From Piscinibacter sp047600445 (lineage in GTDB: Bacteria; Pseudomonadota; Gammaproteobacteria; Burkholderiales; Burkholderiaceae_C): 64,000 nucleotides of DNA. Both the position numbers and the translations under genes were made by a program. The notes beneath the pieces are model-generated. The model did not search any database, was not told where the DNA came from, and was given only the letters and a program-made list of their open reading frames with translations. Numbering within the stretch: the first letter of the stretch is position 1; each line of letters opens with the position of its first letter. Of this stretch, positions 21,497-31,910 are shown piece by piece. The DNA lies in assembly GCF_047600445.1 (NCBI RefSeq), contig NZ_JASGKT010000001.1, forward strand, positions 558,001 through 622,000, written 5' to 3'.

Positions 21497-21964
21497 ATGG
21501 CCTACCCCTTGCACCGTGCCACGCTCGCCGCGTTCGTCGCCGCCGCGCTCGCCGCGCCCGCCTGGGCCGACTCGACCTCGTCGGCGTCGTCGGCGGCCTC
21601 GCAGAGCGTGGGCAGCATCTCGGGCTCGATCGAGCATTCCAGCAACAGCTCCTCGGGCGACCGCAACGTCGCCGAGGGCGAGTACCGCATCATCGAGGTG
21701 GCCGAGGTCGCCGGCCAGCCGGGCACGCAGCGCCTGACGCTGCAGGCCGTCCAGCCCGCCGGCGCGGCGGGGGCCGACGAGTTCTTCCTCTACGTGCCGC
21801 AGCCGGTGGTCGAGCAGGGCAAGCTCGCCCCCGGCGGCCTGGTGATGGCGCGCCACAAGCCCTACGGCCTGGAATTCGCCCATGCGAAGACGCTCAAGGG
21901 CTTTTTCATGGCGCTGAAGGACGAGTGGTACCGCGAGCTGCAGACGCGGCCGGTTTCGCTCTGA
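21497..21964 (+). CDS. Small exported protein, function unknown
   Basis: 155 residues from the ATG at 21497. Signal peptide with cleavage after APAWA (about 25), then a Ser-rich stretch (STSSASSAASQSVGSISGS), then a small domain ending QPVVEQGKLAPGGLVMARHKPYGLEFA. It directly precedes a DUF2145 gene on the same strand, and the two may be functionally linked. No known motif. Confidence 0.75.
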   Translation: MAYPLHRATLAAFVAAALAAPAWADSTSSASSAASQSVGSISGSIEHSSNSSSGDRNVAEGEYRIIEVAEVAGQPGTQRLTLQAVQPAGAAGADEFFLYVPQPVVEQGKLAPGGLVMARHKPYGLEFAHAKTLKGFFMALKDEWYRELQTRPVSL

Positions 21965-21966
21965 TC

Positions 21967-22035
21967 AGGCCCCCCAGTCGCTGCGCTCCTGCCCCCGAGG
22001 GGCGCCGTCCAGCCGGGGGCGGCCCGGCGCCGGAC
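21967..22035. repeat. C-tract GC-rich intergenic repeat, related copy 2
   Basis: CCCCCCAG, an imperfect GCGC-containing arm, CCCCCGAGGGGCGCCG, then GCCGGGGGCGGCCCGGCGCC. It shares the C-tract / G-tract architecture of the copies at 8850 and 23664. It fills nearly all of the gap before the DUF2145 gene and runs to about 10 bases before its ATG. Confidence 0.55.
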
Positions 22036-22044
22036 ATCCTCCCC

Positions 22045-22944
22045 ATGCTGGCCCGCGCGGCCGCCGCGCTGGCGTTCGCGATCCTTGCCGCCGGCGCGCA
22101 GGCCGGCCAGCTTCGCTACTGCGACGCGCCCACCGAGATGACGCACGCCGAGCGCGACCGCATGCTGCGCTTCGCCGAGGTGGTGCGCGGCGAGCTGGAG
22201 GGCTCGGGCCAGCGTGTCGCGCTGCTGTCGCGCGCCGGGCTCGACCTGTCGCGCTTCGGCGAGCGCTACTCGCACGCCGGCCTGGCGCTGCGCTCCAGCG
22301 CGATGGCGCCCTGGTCGGTGCGCCAGCTCTACTACGCCTGCGACGAGAAGCGCGCGCGCATCTTCGACCAGGGCCTGTCCGCCTTCATGTTCGGCATGAG
22401 CCGGCCCGACGGCGGCTACGTCTCGGCGGTGTTCCTGCCCGACGAGGCCGCCGCGCCGCTGGAGCGCGCCGCGCTCGACGACCGCCGCGCGCTGGCGCTG
22501 CTGCGCGGCGAGTACAGCGCCAACGCGTACGCCTGGGCGCTGCGCTACCTGAACTGCAACCAGTGGGTGGCCGAACTGCTCGCGCTGGCCTGGGGCGGGG
22601 CACCGGCGGGCGACGATGAAGCGCGCGCCCACGCCCAGGCTTGGCTGCGCGACGCCGGCTACGAGGCGCACGAATTCCAGGTGCCTTTCGCGCCGCTGAT
22701 GTGGCTGGTCGCGGTGATTCCCTGGCTGCACCACATCGACCATCCGTCCGACGACCTGGCCCGGGGGGTCTACCGCGTCAGCATGCCCTCGGCGATCGAG
22801 GCCTTCGTGCGCGCGCGCTGGCCGCAGGCGCGCCGCGTCGAGTTCTGCCAGGCCGGCGCGCGCATCGTCGTGCGGCACGGCTGGACGCCGATCGCCGAAG
22901 GCTGCCAGGCCGAGCCCGGCGACCGGGTGGTGACGCTGGATTGA
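22045..22944 (+). CDS. DUF2145-family exported protein
   Basis: 299 residues from the ATG at 22045, with a signal peptide (LAFAILAAGAQA). I recognise the DUF2145 pattern: GERYSHAGLALR (about 74-85), WSVRQLYYACDE, and the conserved YLNCNQWVAELLALAWGG (about 168-185), whose His/Asn/Cys arrangement is reminiscent of an NlpC/P60- or YiiX-like papain fold. Periplasmic. A cell-wall hydrolase-like role is an inference. Confidence 0.7.
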   Translation: MLARAAAALAFAILAAGAQAGQLRYCDAPTEMTHAERDRMLRFAEVVRGELEGSGQRVALLSRAGLDLSRFGERYSHAGLALRSSAMAPWSVRQLYYACDEKRARIFDQGLSAFMFGMSRPDGGYVSAVFLPDEAAAPLERAALDDRRALALLRGEYSANAYAWALRYLNCNQWVAELLALAWGGAPAGDDEARAHAQAWLRDAGYEAHEFQVPFAPLMWLVAVIPWLHHIDHPSDDLARGVYRVSMPSAIEAFVRARWPQARRVEFCQAGARIVVRHGWTPIAEGCQAEPGDRVVTLD

Positions 22945-22984
22945 GGCTGGACCGAGCCGAGCGCCGGCCACGGCCGGCGGGTGT

Positions 22985-23003
22985 CGATAGGCAGCGCCAA
23001 TCG
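22985..23003. promoter_or_regulatory. Candidate OxyR-binding site upstream of ahpC
   Basis: CGATAG-N7-CAATCG is an inverted repeat with one mismatch, matching the ATAG-N7-CTAT core layout of OxyR half-sites. It lies about 97 bases before the ahpC ATG. The window also encodes OxyR. Confidence 0.45.
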
Positions 23004-23099
23004 TGGGGATTTCCGCAATCAAACCACGATATGCTGCGATGCACACAAAATAGCCCCCGTCAGTCCCTTGTACCCACTTCAATCCAAGGAAACCCCAGC

Positions 23100-23663
23100 A
23101 TGTCGCTCATCAACACCCAAGTCCAACCGTTCAAGACCAACGCCTTCCACAACGGCAAGTTCATCGAGGTCAGCGATGCCACGCTGAAGGGCAAGTGGTC
23201 CGTGCTGATCTTCATGCCGGCCGCCTTCACCTTCAACTGCCCGACCGAAGTCGAGGACGCCGCCGACAACTACGACACCTTCAAGTCGCTGGGCGCCGAG
23301 GTCTACATCGTCACCACCGACACGCACTTCTCGCACAAGGTGTGGCACGAAACCAGCCCGGCCGTCGGCAAGGCCAAGTTCCCGCTGGTCGGCGACCCGA
23401 CGCACCAGCTCACGCGCGCCTTCGGCGTGCACATCGAGGAAGAAGGCCTGGCGCTGCGCGGCACCTTCATCATCAACCCGGAAGGCGTGATCAAGACCGT
23501 CGAGGTGCACGACAACAGCATCGCGCGCGACGTCAAGGAAACGCTGCGCAAGCTGACGGCCGCCCAGTACGTCGCCAAGAACCCCGGCCAGGTGTGCCCG
23601 GCCAAGTGGCAGCAGGGCGCGAAGACGCTGACGCCGTCGCTGGACCTCGTCGGGAAAATCTAA
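23100..23663 (+). CDS. ahpC: Alkyl hydroperoxide reductase subunit C (typical 2-Cys peroxiredoxin)
   Basis: 187 residues from the ATG at 23100 (MSLINTQVQPFKTNAF). Thiol peroxidase reducing hydrogen and organic peroxides. Peroxidatic Cys47 in FTFNCPTEVED and resolving Cys166 in GQVCPAKW match the AhpC1 type reduced by AhpF, which is encoded next. A GC-rich repeat fills the 101-bp gap to ahpF. Confidence 0.97.
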   Translation: MSLINTQVQPFKTNAFHNGKFIEVSDATLKGKWSVLIFMPAAFTFNCPTEVEDAADNYDTFKSLGAEVYIVTTDTHFSHKVWHETSPAVGKAKFPLVGDPTHQLTRAFGVHIEEEGLALRGTFIINPEGVIKTVEVHDNSIARDVKETLRKLTAAQYVAKNPGQVCPAKWQQGAKTLTPSLDLVGKI

Positions 23664-23740
23664 TCCCCCCGGAGCGCTCACGCGCTCCCCCCCAGGGGCG
23701 CCGCCAGCGGCCCGGCAAAGCCGGTTCCGCGGCGGCCGCT
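23664..23740. repeat. C-tract GC-rich intergenic repeat, copy 3
   Basis: Begins directly after the ahpC stop: TCCCCCCGGAGCGC, inverted arm around GCTCACGCGC, CCCCCCCAGGGG, GCGCCGCCAGCGG, then a GCCGG arm. Nearly the same order of blocks as the copy at 8850-8935. Potentially folds strongly in RNA and could set the ahpC:ahpF ratio. Confidence 0.7.
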
Positions 23741-23764
23741 TGATCACGTTGGAGCATTGCCACC

Positions 23765-25330
23765 ATGTTGGATGACGGCCTGAAGTCTCAACTCGCCTCG
23801 TACCTGGAACGCGTTCGCGAGCCGGTGCAGTTGATCGCTTCGCTCGACGAGCGCGAGGCCTCGGCCGAGATGCGCGAGCTGATCGAGGAGATCGCGGCGC
23901 TGAGTCCGCTGGTGGAGGCGCGCTTCGACGGCAACGACGCGCGCAAGCCGTCGTTCCAGATCACCCGCGCCGGCGCCGACATGGGCATGCGCTTCGCGGC
24001 CATTCCGATGGGCCACGAGTTCACCTCGCTGGTGCTGGCGCTGCTGCAGGCCGGCGGCCACCCGCCCAAGCTCGAGGCGGAGGTGATCGAGCAGATCCAG
24101 TCCCTCGAAGGCGATTTCGCCTTCGAGACCTACATGTCGCTGACCTGTCACAACTGCCCGGACGTGGTGCAGGCGCTCAACCTGATGGCCGTGCTCAACC
24201 CGAAGATCCGCCACGTGGCGATCGACGGCGGGCTGTTCGAGGCCGAGGTCAACGACCGCAAGATCATGGCGGTGCCTACGGTCTTCCTGAACGGCCAGCC
24301 CTTCGGTTCGGGCCGCATGGAGATAGTCGAGATCCTCGCCAAGATAGACACCGGCGCCGCGGCGCGCGACGCCGCCAGGCTGGCGAAGAAGGACGTATTC
24401 GACGTGCTGATCGTCGGCGGCGGCCCGGCGGGCGCGGCGGCGGCGGTGTACGCGGCGCGCAAGGGCATCAAGACCGGCATCGTCGCCGAACGCTTCGGCG
24501 GCCAGACGCTGGACACGCTGGGCATCGAGAACTTCATCTCGGTGCTGGAAACGCAGGGCCCGAAGTTCGCCGCCGCGCTGGAGGCGCACGCGCGCCACTA
24601 CGACGTCGACATCATGAACGGCCAGCGCGTCGAGAAGCTCGAGCCGGCGCCGCAAGGCGGCGGCGCGGCGACCGTCACGCTGTCCAACGGCGCGCAGCTC
24701 GAGGGCCGCACGGTGATCCTCGCGACCGGCGCGCGCTGGCGCAACGTCAACGTGCCCGGCGAAGCCGAGTACCGCAACAAGGGCGTGGCCTACTGCCCGC
24801 ACTGCGACGGCCCGCTGTTCAAGGGCAAGAAGGTCGCGGTGATCGGCGGCGGCAACTCCGGCGTCGAGGCGGCGATCGACCTGGCCGGCGTGGTCGAGCA
24901 CGTCACGCTGGTCGAGTTCGCCGACCAGCTCAAGGCCGACGCGGTGCTGGTCGACAAGCTCAGGAGCCTGCCCAACGTGGCCATCCACGTCAACGCGCAG
25001 ACCACCGAGATCACCGGCGACGGCCAGAAGGTCGTCGGCCTGCGCTTCAAGGACCGCGCCACGGGCGCCGAGCACACGGTGGACCTGGCCGGCGTGTTCG
25101 TGCAGATCGGCCTGGTGCCGAACACCGAGTGGCTCAAGGGCACGCTGGAGCTGTCGCGCTACGGCGAGATCGTCGTCGACGCCAGGGGCGCCACCAGCGT
25201 GCCGGGCGTGTTCGCCGCCGGCGACGCGACGACGGTGCCCTACAAGCAGATCATCATCGCCGCGGGCGATGGCGCGAAAGCGGCGCTGTCGGCCTTCGAC
25301 CACCTGATCCGGCACGGCGCGAAGGGCTGA
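23765..25330 (+). CDS. ahpF: Alkyl hydroperoxide reductase subunit F
   Basis: 521 residues. Flavoprotein that passes electrons from NADH to AhpC. The N-terminal tandem thioredoxin-like domain has the CHNC pair (Cys128/Cys131). The FAD/NAD domains have GGGPAGAAAAVYAAR (about 217-231), the redox pair in AYCPHCDG (about 341-348) and VIGGGNSGVEAAIDLAG. The C-terminal FAD motif GVFAAGDATT is present. Stop shortly before the convergent caspase-protein gene. Confidence 0.97.
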   Translation: MLDDGLKSQLASYLERVREPVQLIASLDEREASAEMRELIEEIAALSPLVEARFDGNDARKPSFQITRAGADMGMRFAAIPMGHEFTSLVLALLQAGGHPPKLEAEVIEQIQSLEGDFAFETYMSLTCHNCPDVVQALNLMAVLNPKIRHVAIDGGLFEAEVNDRKIMAVPTVFLNGQPFGSGRMEIVEILAKIDTGAAARDAARLAKKDVFDVLIVGGGPAGAAAAVYAARKGIKTGIVAERFGGQTLDTLGIENFISVLETQGPKFAAALEAHARHYDVDIMNGQRVEKLEPAPQGGGAATVTLSNGAQLEGRTVILATGARWRNVNVPGEAEYRNKGVAYCPHCDGPLFKGKKVAVIGGGNSGVEAAIDLAGVVEHVTLVEFADQLKADAVLVDKLRSLPNVAIHVNAQTTEITGDGQKVVGLRFKDRATGAEHTVDLAGVFVQIGLVPNTEWLKGTLELSRYGEIVVDARGATSVPGVFAAGDATTVPYKQIIIAAGDGAKAALSAFDHLIRHGAKG

Positions 25331-25362
25331 GCGCGCCGGGCCCGAGCGGGCCCGAAGCCGCG

Positions 25363-28233
<2,871 letters not shown>

Positions 28234-28252
28234 GGCCCGTGACTCCTGCATG

Positions 28253-28524
28253 CTAGGGCCTGTTCACCCTACGGATGCCAGTGCGAACGAGCCTGGCAGG
28301 GCGCAGGGCAAGGCGCGCGACGACGCCAAGCCTGGACGGCTTGGCTAGGAGCGCAACGCCGCCGTGCGCCCTGCCAGGCCCGTTCCCTGCGGGTTGCCCC
28401 GACAAAGCCCGCGCGCGGCGTTGCAAACCTTGCCCAGGCGTCCAGCCTGGGCTGCGCTTTGCGCCTTGCTCGCGGGCTTTGTCGGGGCAACGCATCTGGC
28501 ATCCGTAGGGTGAACAGGCCCTAG
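28253..28524. mobile_element. 272-bp palindromic MITE-like element with perfect 29-bp inverted ends
   Basis: The ends 28253-28281 and 28496-28524 are perfect 29-bp inverted repeats (CTAGGGCCTGTTCACC... and its complement). Inside are two large hairpins. The left one has arms GCCTGGCAGGGCGCA/TGCGCCCTGCCAGGC and inner stem GCCAAGCC-TGGAC-GGCTTGGC. The right one has arms GTTGCCCCGACAAAGCCC/GGGCTTTGTCGGGGCAAC and inner stem GCCCAGGC-GTCCA-GCCTGGGC. The two halves are imperfect inverted copies of each other. It carries no gene, contains the TIR gene stop codon, and ends 20 bp from the caspase-protein start. Confidence 0.85.
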
Positions 28525-30146
28525 AGCCGGTACTGGCGCATGAACTGCGCCAGCCGCTCGCGGCCAGTGTCGTTCATTCCCGCGCCCGCCGCACGCTGCA
28601 GCGAGGCGGCCAGCGTGGCAGCGATGCGTGTGGCCTCGGCGCCGCAATCGTCCCAGCCGGGGGCCTCGGCCGGGACGGGGCGGCCGGCCAGCGCCAGGCC
28701 GGCCCGTTCCATCCAGCGCGCGAAGCAGCGCTTCTCGAAGGGCTGCCTGAGCACGACGACATCGCCCGGCGCCGTCGCGAACGACCACGGCAGCGCATTG
28801 CTGCCGCTCTGCGGGCGGCCCGTGTCCGCCACGGCGGCGGCGGCGGCGCGCAACTGGTCGCTGGCGCGCTCGAACTCGGAGCGGGTCCACAGCAGTTCCG
28901 CCAGTTCGATGCGCGACAGGATGGAGCCCTGCTCGATGCTGCGCTCGTAGTCGTGGATCGCGCCATTGAAGTCGCCGCTGCGTGCCCGCGCATAGGCGCG
29001 CGCGTTCAGGTAGTGCGCCGGCGCGATCGGGTTGATGGCCGGATCGAGCGCCCTGTCCAGCGGCTGCAGCGCATCGGCAAAGCGCCCGTCGCGCATCAGC
29101 AGGTTGGCGAGCGCGAAATGCACCTCCGGGTAGCGCTGGCCGGTGAGCGTGAGCGCGCGCTGCAGGTCCGCCACCGCCTGCGCGTAGCGCGACGGCTGGG
29201 CCTCGTGCAGCGCCACCTGGGCGGACATGAACAGCAGGTCGGGGTCGTCCGGGGCCAGCGCCTTCAGCTCGTCGACCCGGGCCCCCCAGCGTGCGAGCTG
29301 AGGCCCGTCCAGCCCGGGCAGCTCGGCGACCAGGCCGGCCTTGGTGAGCGCGAAGCAGGCGCCGCGCTTGACCCACGAACGGCAGACGGGGCCCAGCACG
29401 GACACCGCGTCCGCCGCGCGGCCGCTGCGCAGCGCCTGCAGCGCGACCGACACCTCATGGTCGGCCCGCACCGCGGCGCGCCAGGCCCAGGCGGCCGAGC
29501 CGGCCAGCACTGCGGCGCAGGCCAGCGCGCTGGCCCACACGCGCGGCTGCTGCCACCACGGTGGATCGCTCGGGGGCCCGTCGCCCCTGGACTCGTTGTG
29601 GTCGAAGATCAGCTTCTGCAGGCATTCGCGCAGGCCCTTGACCACGTCAGTGAAGTAGTGGTCCGGCGTCGGCCAGTCGGGCATCGGGCGCCCGCCGGTC
29701 GGCAGGGCCTGCAGGTGGGCGAAGCGGCTTTTCTGCCAGTCGCAGGGGCGCAGGATGATGGGGATCACGATGGCCCGGTCCTTGGGGTCGGCGTTCCGCT
29801 CGAGTGCGCGCACCAGCTCCTTGCCGTAGCAGTACTTCGAGTTGATGAAGTCGGCCGACACCAGCAGCAGCACCAGGTCGGCCCGGTTCAGCCGCGCGTC
29901 GATCTCGTCGGCCCAGGCATCGCCGGCCAGGATCTCGCGGTCGTCCCAGGCCTGGATCAGCCCCTCGCGTTCGAGCGCGGCCAGGTGCACGCGCAGCTTG
30001 GCGCGCAACTCCTCGTCGGCATGCGCGTAGGAGATGAAGGCCAGCACACCGCGCGCAGGCGGCGCGGCAACGGAAGCAGGCGGCGGCAAGGCGGTCTCCG
30101 GTCGGAGGCGGAGCGCCGATTGTGTCCGGTCGGCGCCGTGCTGCAC
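28521..30146 (-). CDS. TIR-domain / transmembrane / TPR protein
   Basis: 541 residues, GTG start at 30146 with GAGGG upstream. The N-terminal TIR domain (about 33-180) has GVLAFISYAHADEELR, DDREILAGDAWADEID and LVLLLVSADFINSKYCYGKEL; Glu110 is where the NADase-type catalytic Glu of TIR enzymes would lie. One membrane span follows (about 202-222), then tetratricopeptide-like helices (about 225-450) and a C-terminal helical region. TIR and TPR would thus be on opposite sides of the membrane, or the span is a hinge. It is followed on the same strand by the WD40-caspase gene. A signalling/defence role is inferred; TIR proteins make or degrade NAD-derived signals. Confidence 0.85.
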   Translation of the reverse strand: MQHGADRTQSALRLRPETALPPPASVAAPPARGVLAFISYAHADEELRAKLRVHLAALEREGLIQAWDDREILAGDAWADEIDARLNRADLVLLLVSADFINSKYCYGKELVRALERNADPKDRAIVIPIILRPCDWQKSRFAHLQALPTGGRPMPDWPTPDHYFTDVVKGLRECLQKLIFDHNESRGDGPPSDPPWWQQPRVWASALACAAVLAGSAAWAWRAAVRADHEVSVALQALRSGRAADAVSVLGPVCRSWVKRGACFALTKAGLVAELPGLDGPQLARWGARVDELKALAPDDPDLLFMSAQVALHEAQPSRYAQAVADLQRALTLTGQRYPEVHFALANLLMRDGRFADALQPLDRALDPAINPIAPAHYLNARAYARARSGDFNGAIHDYERSIEQGSILSRIELAELLWTRSEFERASDQLRAAAAAVADTGRPQSGSNALPWSFATAPGDVVVLRQPFEKRCFARWMERAGLALAGRPVPAEAPGWDDCGAEATRIAATLAASLQRAAGAGMNDTGRERLAQFMRQYRL

Positions 30147-30189
30147 TTCGGGCGACCCTCGATGTGCCCCGGCCCGTTCGCGGCGGCGC

Positions 30190-30597
30190 CTAGGGAACGC
30201 GCGGCCCGACGAGTGGATAGCGCCAGGCCCGCCCGGCCATGGCCTTGGCCAGCGCGAACATCCCCATCATGACCAGGGCGCCGTGGATGCAGACGAAATA
30301 GGTCAGCACGACGACCCAGGTCCAGTGCCATTCCCATCCGCCCAATGCCACGATGGCGGCGGAAAAGCAGGCGATCAGCACGCCGGCCGCCACGCTGGCG
30401 GCGGTTGCCTGGCCCAGGTGATTGCGCGCCAGCGGCGGTGCGCTGCGGCGATGCTTCAGCCACAGCCACACGAGCATGGCAAAGGCCAGCCCGGGGGCCA
30501 CCAGCAGGTTGACCAGGTACAGCGACTCGGCCAGCACGGCGAGCCCCTGGCCCGGGACCTTCGTCGGGGAAGACGGCTGCGAATCTGTATGGTGCAT
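30190..30597 (-). CDS. Small polytopic membrane protein (DUF4870/Tic20-like)
   Basis: 135 residues from the ATG at 30597; the upstream reading frame runs into the tRNA and is rejected. Three to four hydrophobic segments (LYLVNLLVAPGLAFAMLVWLWL, ATAASVAAGVLIACFSAAIVAL, WTWVVVLTYFVCIHGALVMMGMFAL). The loop HRRSAPPLARNHLGQA resembles DUF4870 proteins, but the match is tentative. It lies between tRNA-Arg and the TIR gene, 43 bp before the latter's start, and could be its partner or a chance neighbour. Confidence 0.65.
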   Translation of the reverse strand: MHHTDSQPSSPTKVPGQGLAVLAESLYLVNLLVAPGLAFAMLVWLWLKHRRSAPPLARNHLGQATAASVAAGVLIACFSAAIVALGGWEWHWTWVVVLTYFVCIHGALVMMGMFALAKAMAGRAWRYPLVGPRVP

Positions 30598-30606
30598 TGC
30601 GCCACG

Positions 30607-30681
30607 TGGCGCGACCGGCAGGAATCGAACCTGCGACGTAGCCTTCGGAGGGCTGCATGATATCCACTTCACCACGGTCGC
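30607..30681 (-). tRNA. tRNA-Arg(CCG)
   Basis: On the minus strand, acceptor arms GCGACCG and CGGTCGC pair over 7 bp. Anticodon loop CTCCGAA gives anticodon CCG (reads CGG, arginine). The T-arm GCAGG-TTCGATT-CCTGC is canonical, and the 3' GCCA is encoded. The D arm is short. This end is a common site for genomic-island insertion, and the TIR/caspase genes lie downstream of it. Confidence 0.92.
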
Positions 30682-30716
30682 ACGCGAGGCGCGCATTCTA
30701 GCCGCGAGCTGCCTCC

Positions 30717-30722
30717 TATAAT
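30717..30722 (+). promoter_or_regulatory. -10 element for the cytochrome c gene
   Basis: A perfect TATAAT lies 40 bases before the cytochrome start. The -35 region around 30694-30699 (CATTCT) is poor. The gene has AGGA 5 bases before its ATG. Confidence 0.55.
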
Positions 30723-30761
30723 TCGAAGGTTTTTGCCCGACAGCCCGACTCCGAGGATTCC

Positions 30762-31295
30762 ATGAGCGACTCGCACGACCACGCCGGCCCGCACGAAGGT
30801 CCGATCAAGACGCCCAAGCAGTTGATCCTGGCGGTGGTGTTCTCCTTCCTGGTGCCGATCGCGGTGATCGCGCTGCTGACCAAGTACGTCGGCAGCGAAA
30901 GCCACGGCGCCGCCGGCAGCGACGGCCTGGGCGCCGAAGCGGTGGCGCGGCGCATCCAGCCGATCGGCGGCATCCAGATCAAGGACGCTTCCGACGCCAG
31001 CGCGCTCAAGACCGGCGAGCAGGTGTTCAACGTGCAGTGCACCGCCTGCCACACCTCGGGCGCCGCCGGCGCGCCCAAGATCGGCGACAACGCCGCCTGG
31101 GCGTCGCGCATCGGCACCGGCTTCGACACGCTGCTGCACTCGGCCCTGAAGGGCAAGGGCGCGATGGCCGCGCAAGGCGGCGGCGATTTCAGCGACTTCG
31201 AGATCGCCCGCGCGGTGGTCTACATGGCCAACAAGGGCGGCGCGAACTTCGCCGAGCCGAAGGCGCCGGCCGCCGCCGCGTCGGCCGCGAACTGA
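30762..31295 (+). CDS. Membrane-anchored cytochrome c5-type protein
   Basis: 177 residues. His-rich N-terminus, one membrane anchor (about 19-41, LILAVVFSFLVPIAVIALL), a flexible linker and a class-I cytochrome c domain (about 80-165). The haem site is CTACH (Cys93, Cys96, His97), with the axial Met probably in GKGAMAAQGG. The periplasmic domain is an electron carrier. Followed by a strong terminator. The exact redox partners are unknown. Confidence 0.92.
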   Translation: MSDSHDHAGPHEGPIKTPKQLILAVVFSFLVPIAVIALLTKYVGSESHGAAGSDGLGAEAVARRIQPIGGIQIKDASDASALKTGEQVFNVQCTACHTSGAAGAPKIGDNAAWASRIGTGFDTLLHSALKGKGAMAAQGGGDFSDFEIARAVVYMANKGGANFAEPKAPAAAASAAN

Positions 31296-31315
31296 GCGGA
31301 GCTACTTTCGAGACG

Positions 31316-31339
31316 AGCCGGCCTGCGGGCCGGCTTTTT
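31316..31339 (+). terminator. Rho-independent terminator after the cytochrome c gene
   Basis: AGCCGGCC-TGCG-GGCCGGCT stem-loop followed by TTTTT, 21 bases after the stop. It lies between two convergent genes. Confidence 0.92.
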
Positions 31340-31896
31340 CATGCCGGGTTCACACCTTCCGCGCGCGCCCGGTCCGGGCTGAGCACGTAGCCGTAGCGCC
31401 GCGGCAGTTCGTCGAAGGCCGTCTCCCGCGGCGTCCACTGCCCGCGCTCGACGGCATCGGCGGCCAGGTTCATGTCGAGCGTGTGCACCAGCCCCAGGCC
31501 CAGCGGCGTGGCGAGGAACAGCCGGCCGTGTTCGTCGAGCCAGGCCTCGGCGACGGCGCCGCCGGGCTGGCCGGTGTGGCTCGCCAGCGCCGGCGCCTCG
31601 CCGTCGCGCGGCTCCAGCCGCCACACCAGGGGCGCCGCCTCCAGCTCGACGTAGACGCGCTGCGGCCCGTTCTGGAAGAACCACGCGCCGTGCTCGTCGG
31701 CGCCGTAGTTGCGGTGGATGAACTCGCGCAGCTTGTCGTGCAGGATGCGGCTGCCCTTGACCTGCGGGAACGGCCCGGCGCGCTGCACGCGGTCGTCGCG
31801 CATGAACCATTCGCCGCGCGCGTCCAGCGCCAGCCAGCCCCAGCAGTGCGGCACGTTGGGCCACTTCTTCAATGCCGCCTTGACGATCTCGTCCAT
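31339..31896 (-). CDS. Conserved Burkholderiales hypothetical protein
   Basis: 185 residues from the ATG at 31896 (MDEIVKAALKKWPNVPHCWGWLALDARGEWFMRDD). The conserved opening and the segment FIHRNYGADEHGAWFFQNGPQRVYVELE mark a family common in beta-proteobacteria that I know only as a domain of unknown function. Soluble, no signal peptide. It follows the YheT-type hydrolase gene by 14 bp on the same strand and is probably co-transcribed. Confidence 0.75.
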   Translation of the reverse strand: MDEIVKAALKKWPNVPHCWGWLALDARGEWFMRDDRVQRAGPFPQVKGSRILHDKLREFIHRNYGADEHGAWFFQNGPQRVYVELEAAPLVWRLEPRDGEAPALASHTGQPGGAVAEAWLDEHGRLFLATPLGLGLVHTLDMNLAADAVERGQWTPRETAFDELPRRYGYVLSPDRARAEGVNPA

Positions 31897-31910
31897 GTGC
31901 CGATGCTGCG

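Noticed and set aside
30598..30696. N-terminal extension of the small membrane protein
   Set aside because: The extension lies within tRNA-Arg; the ATG at 30597 fits better.
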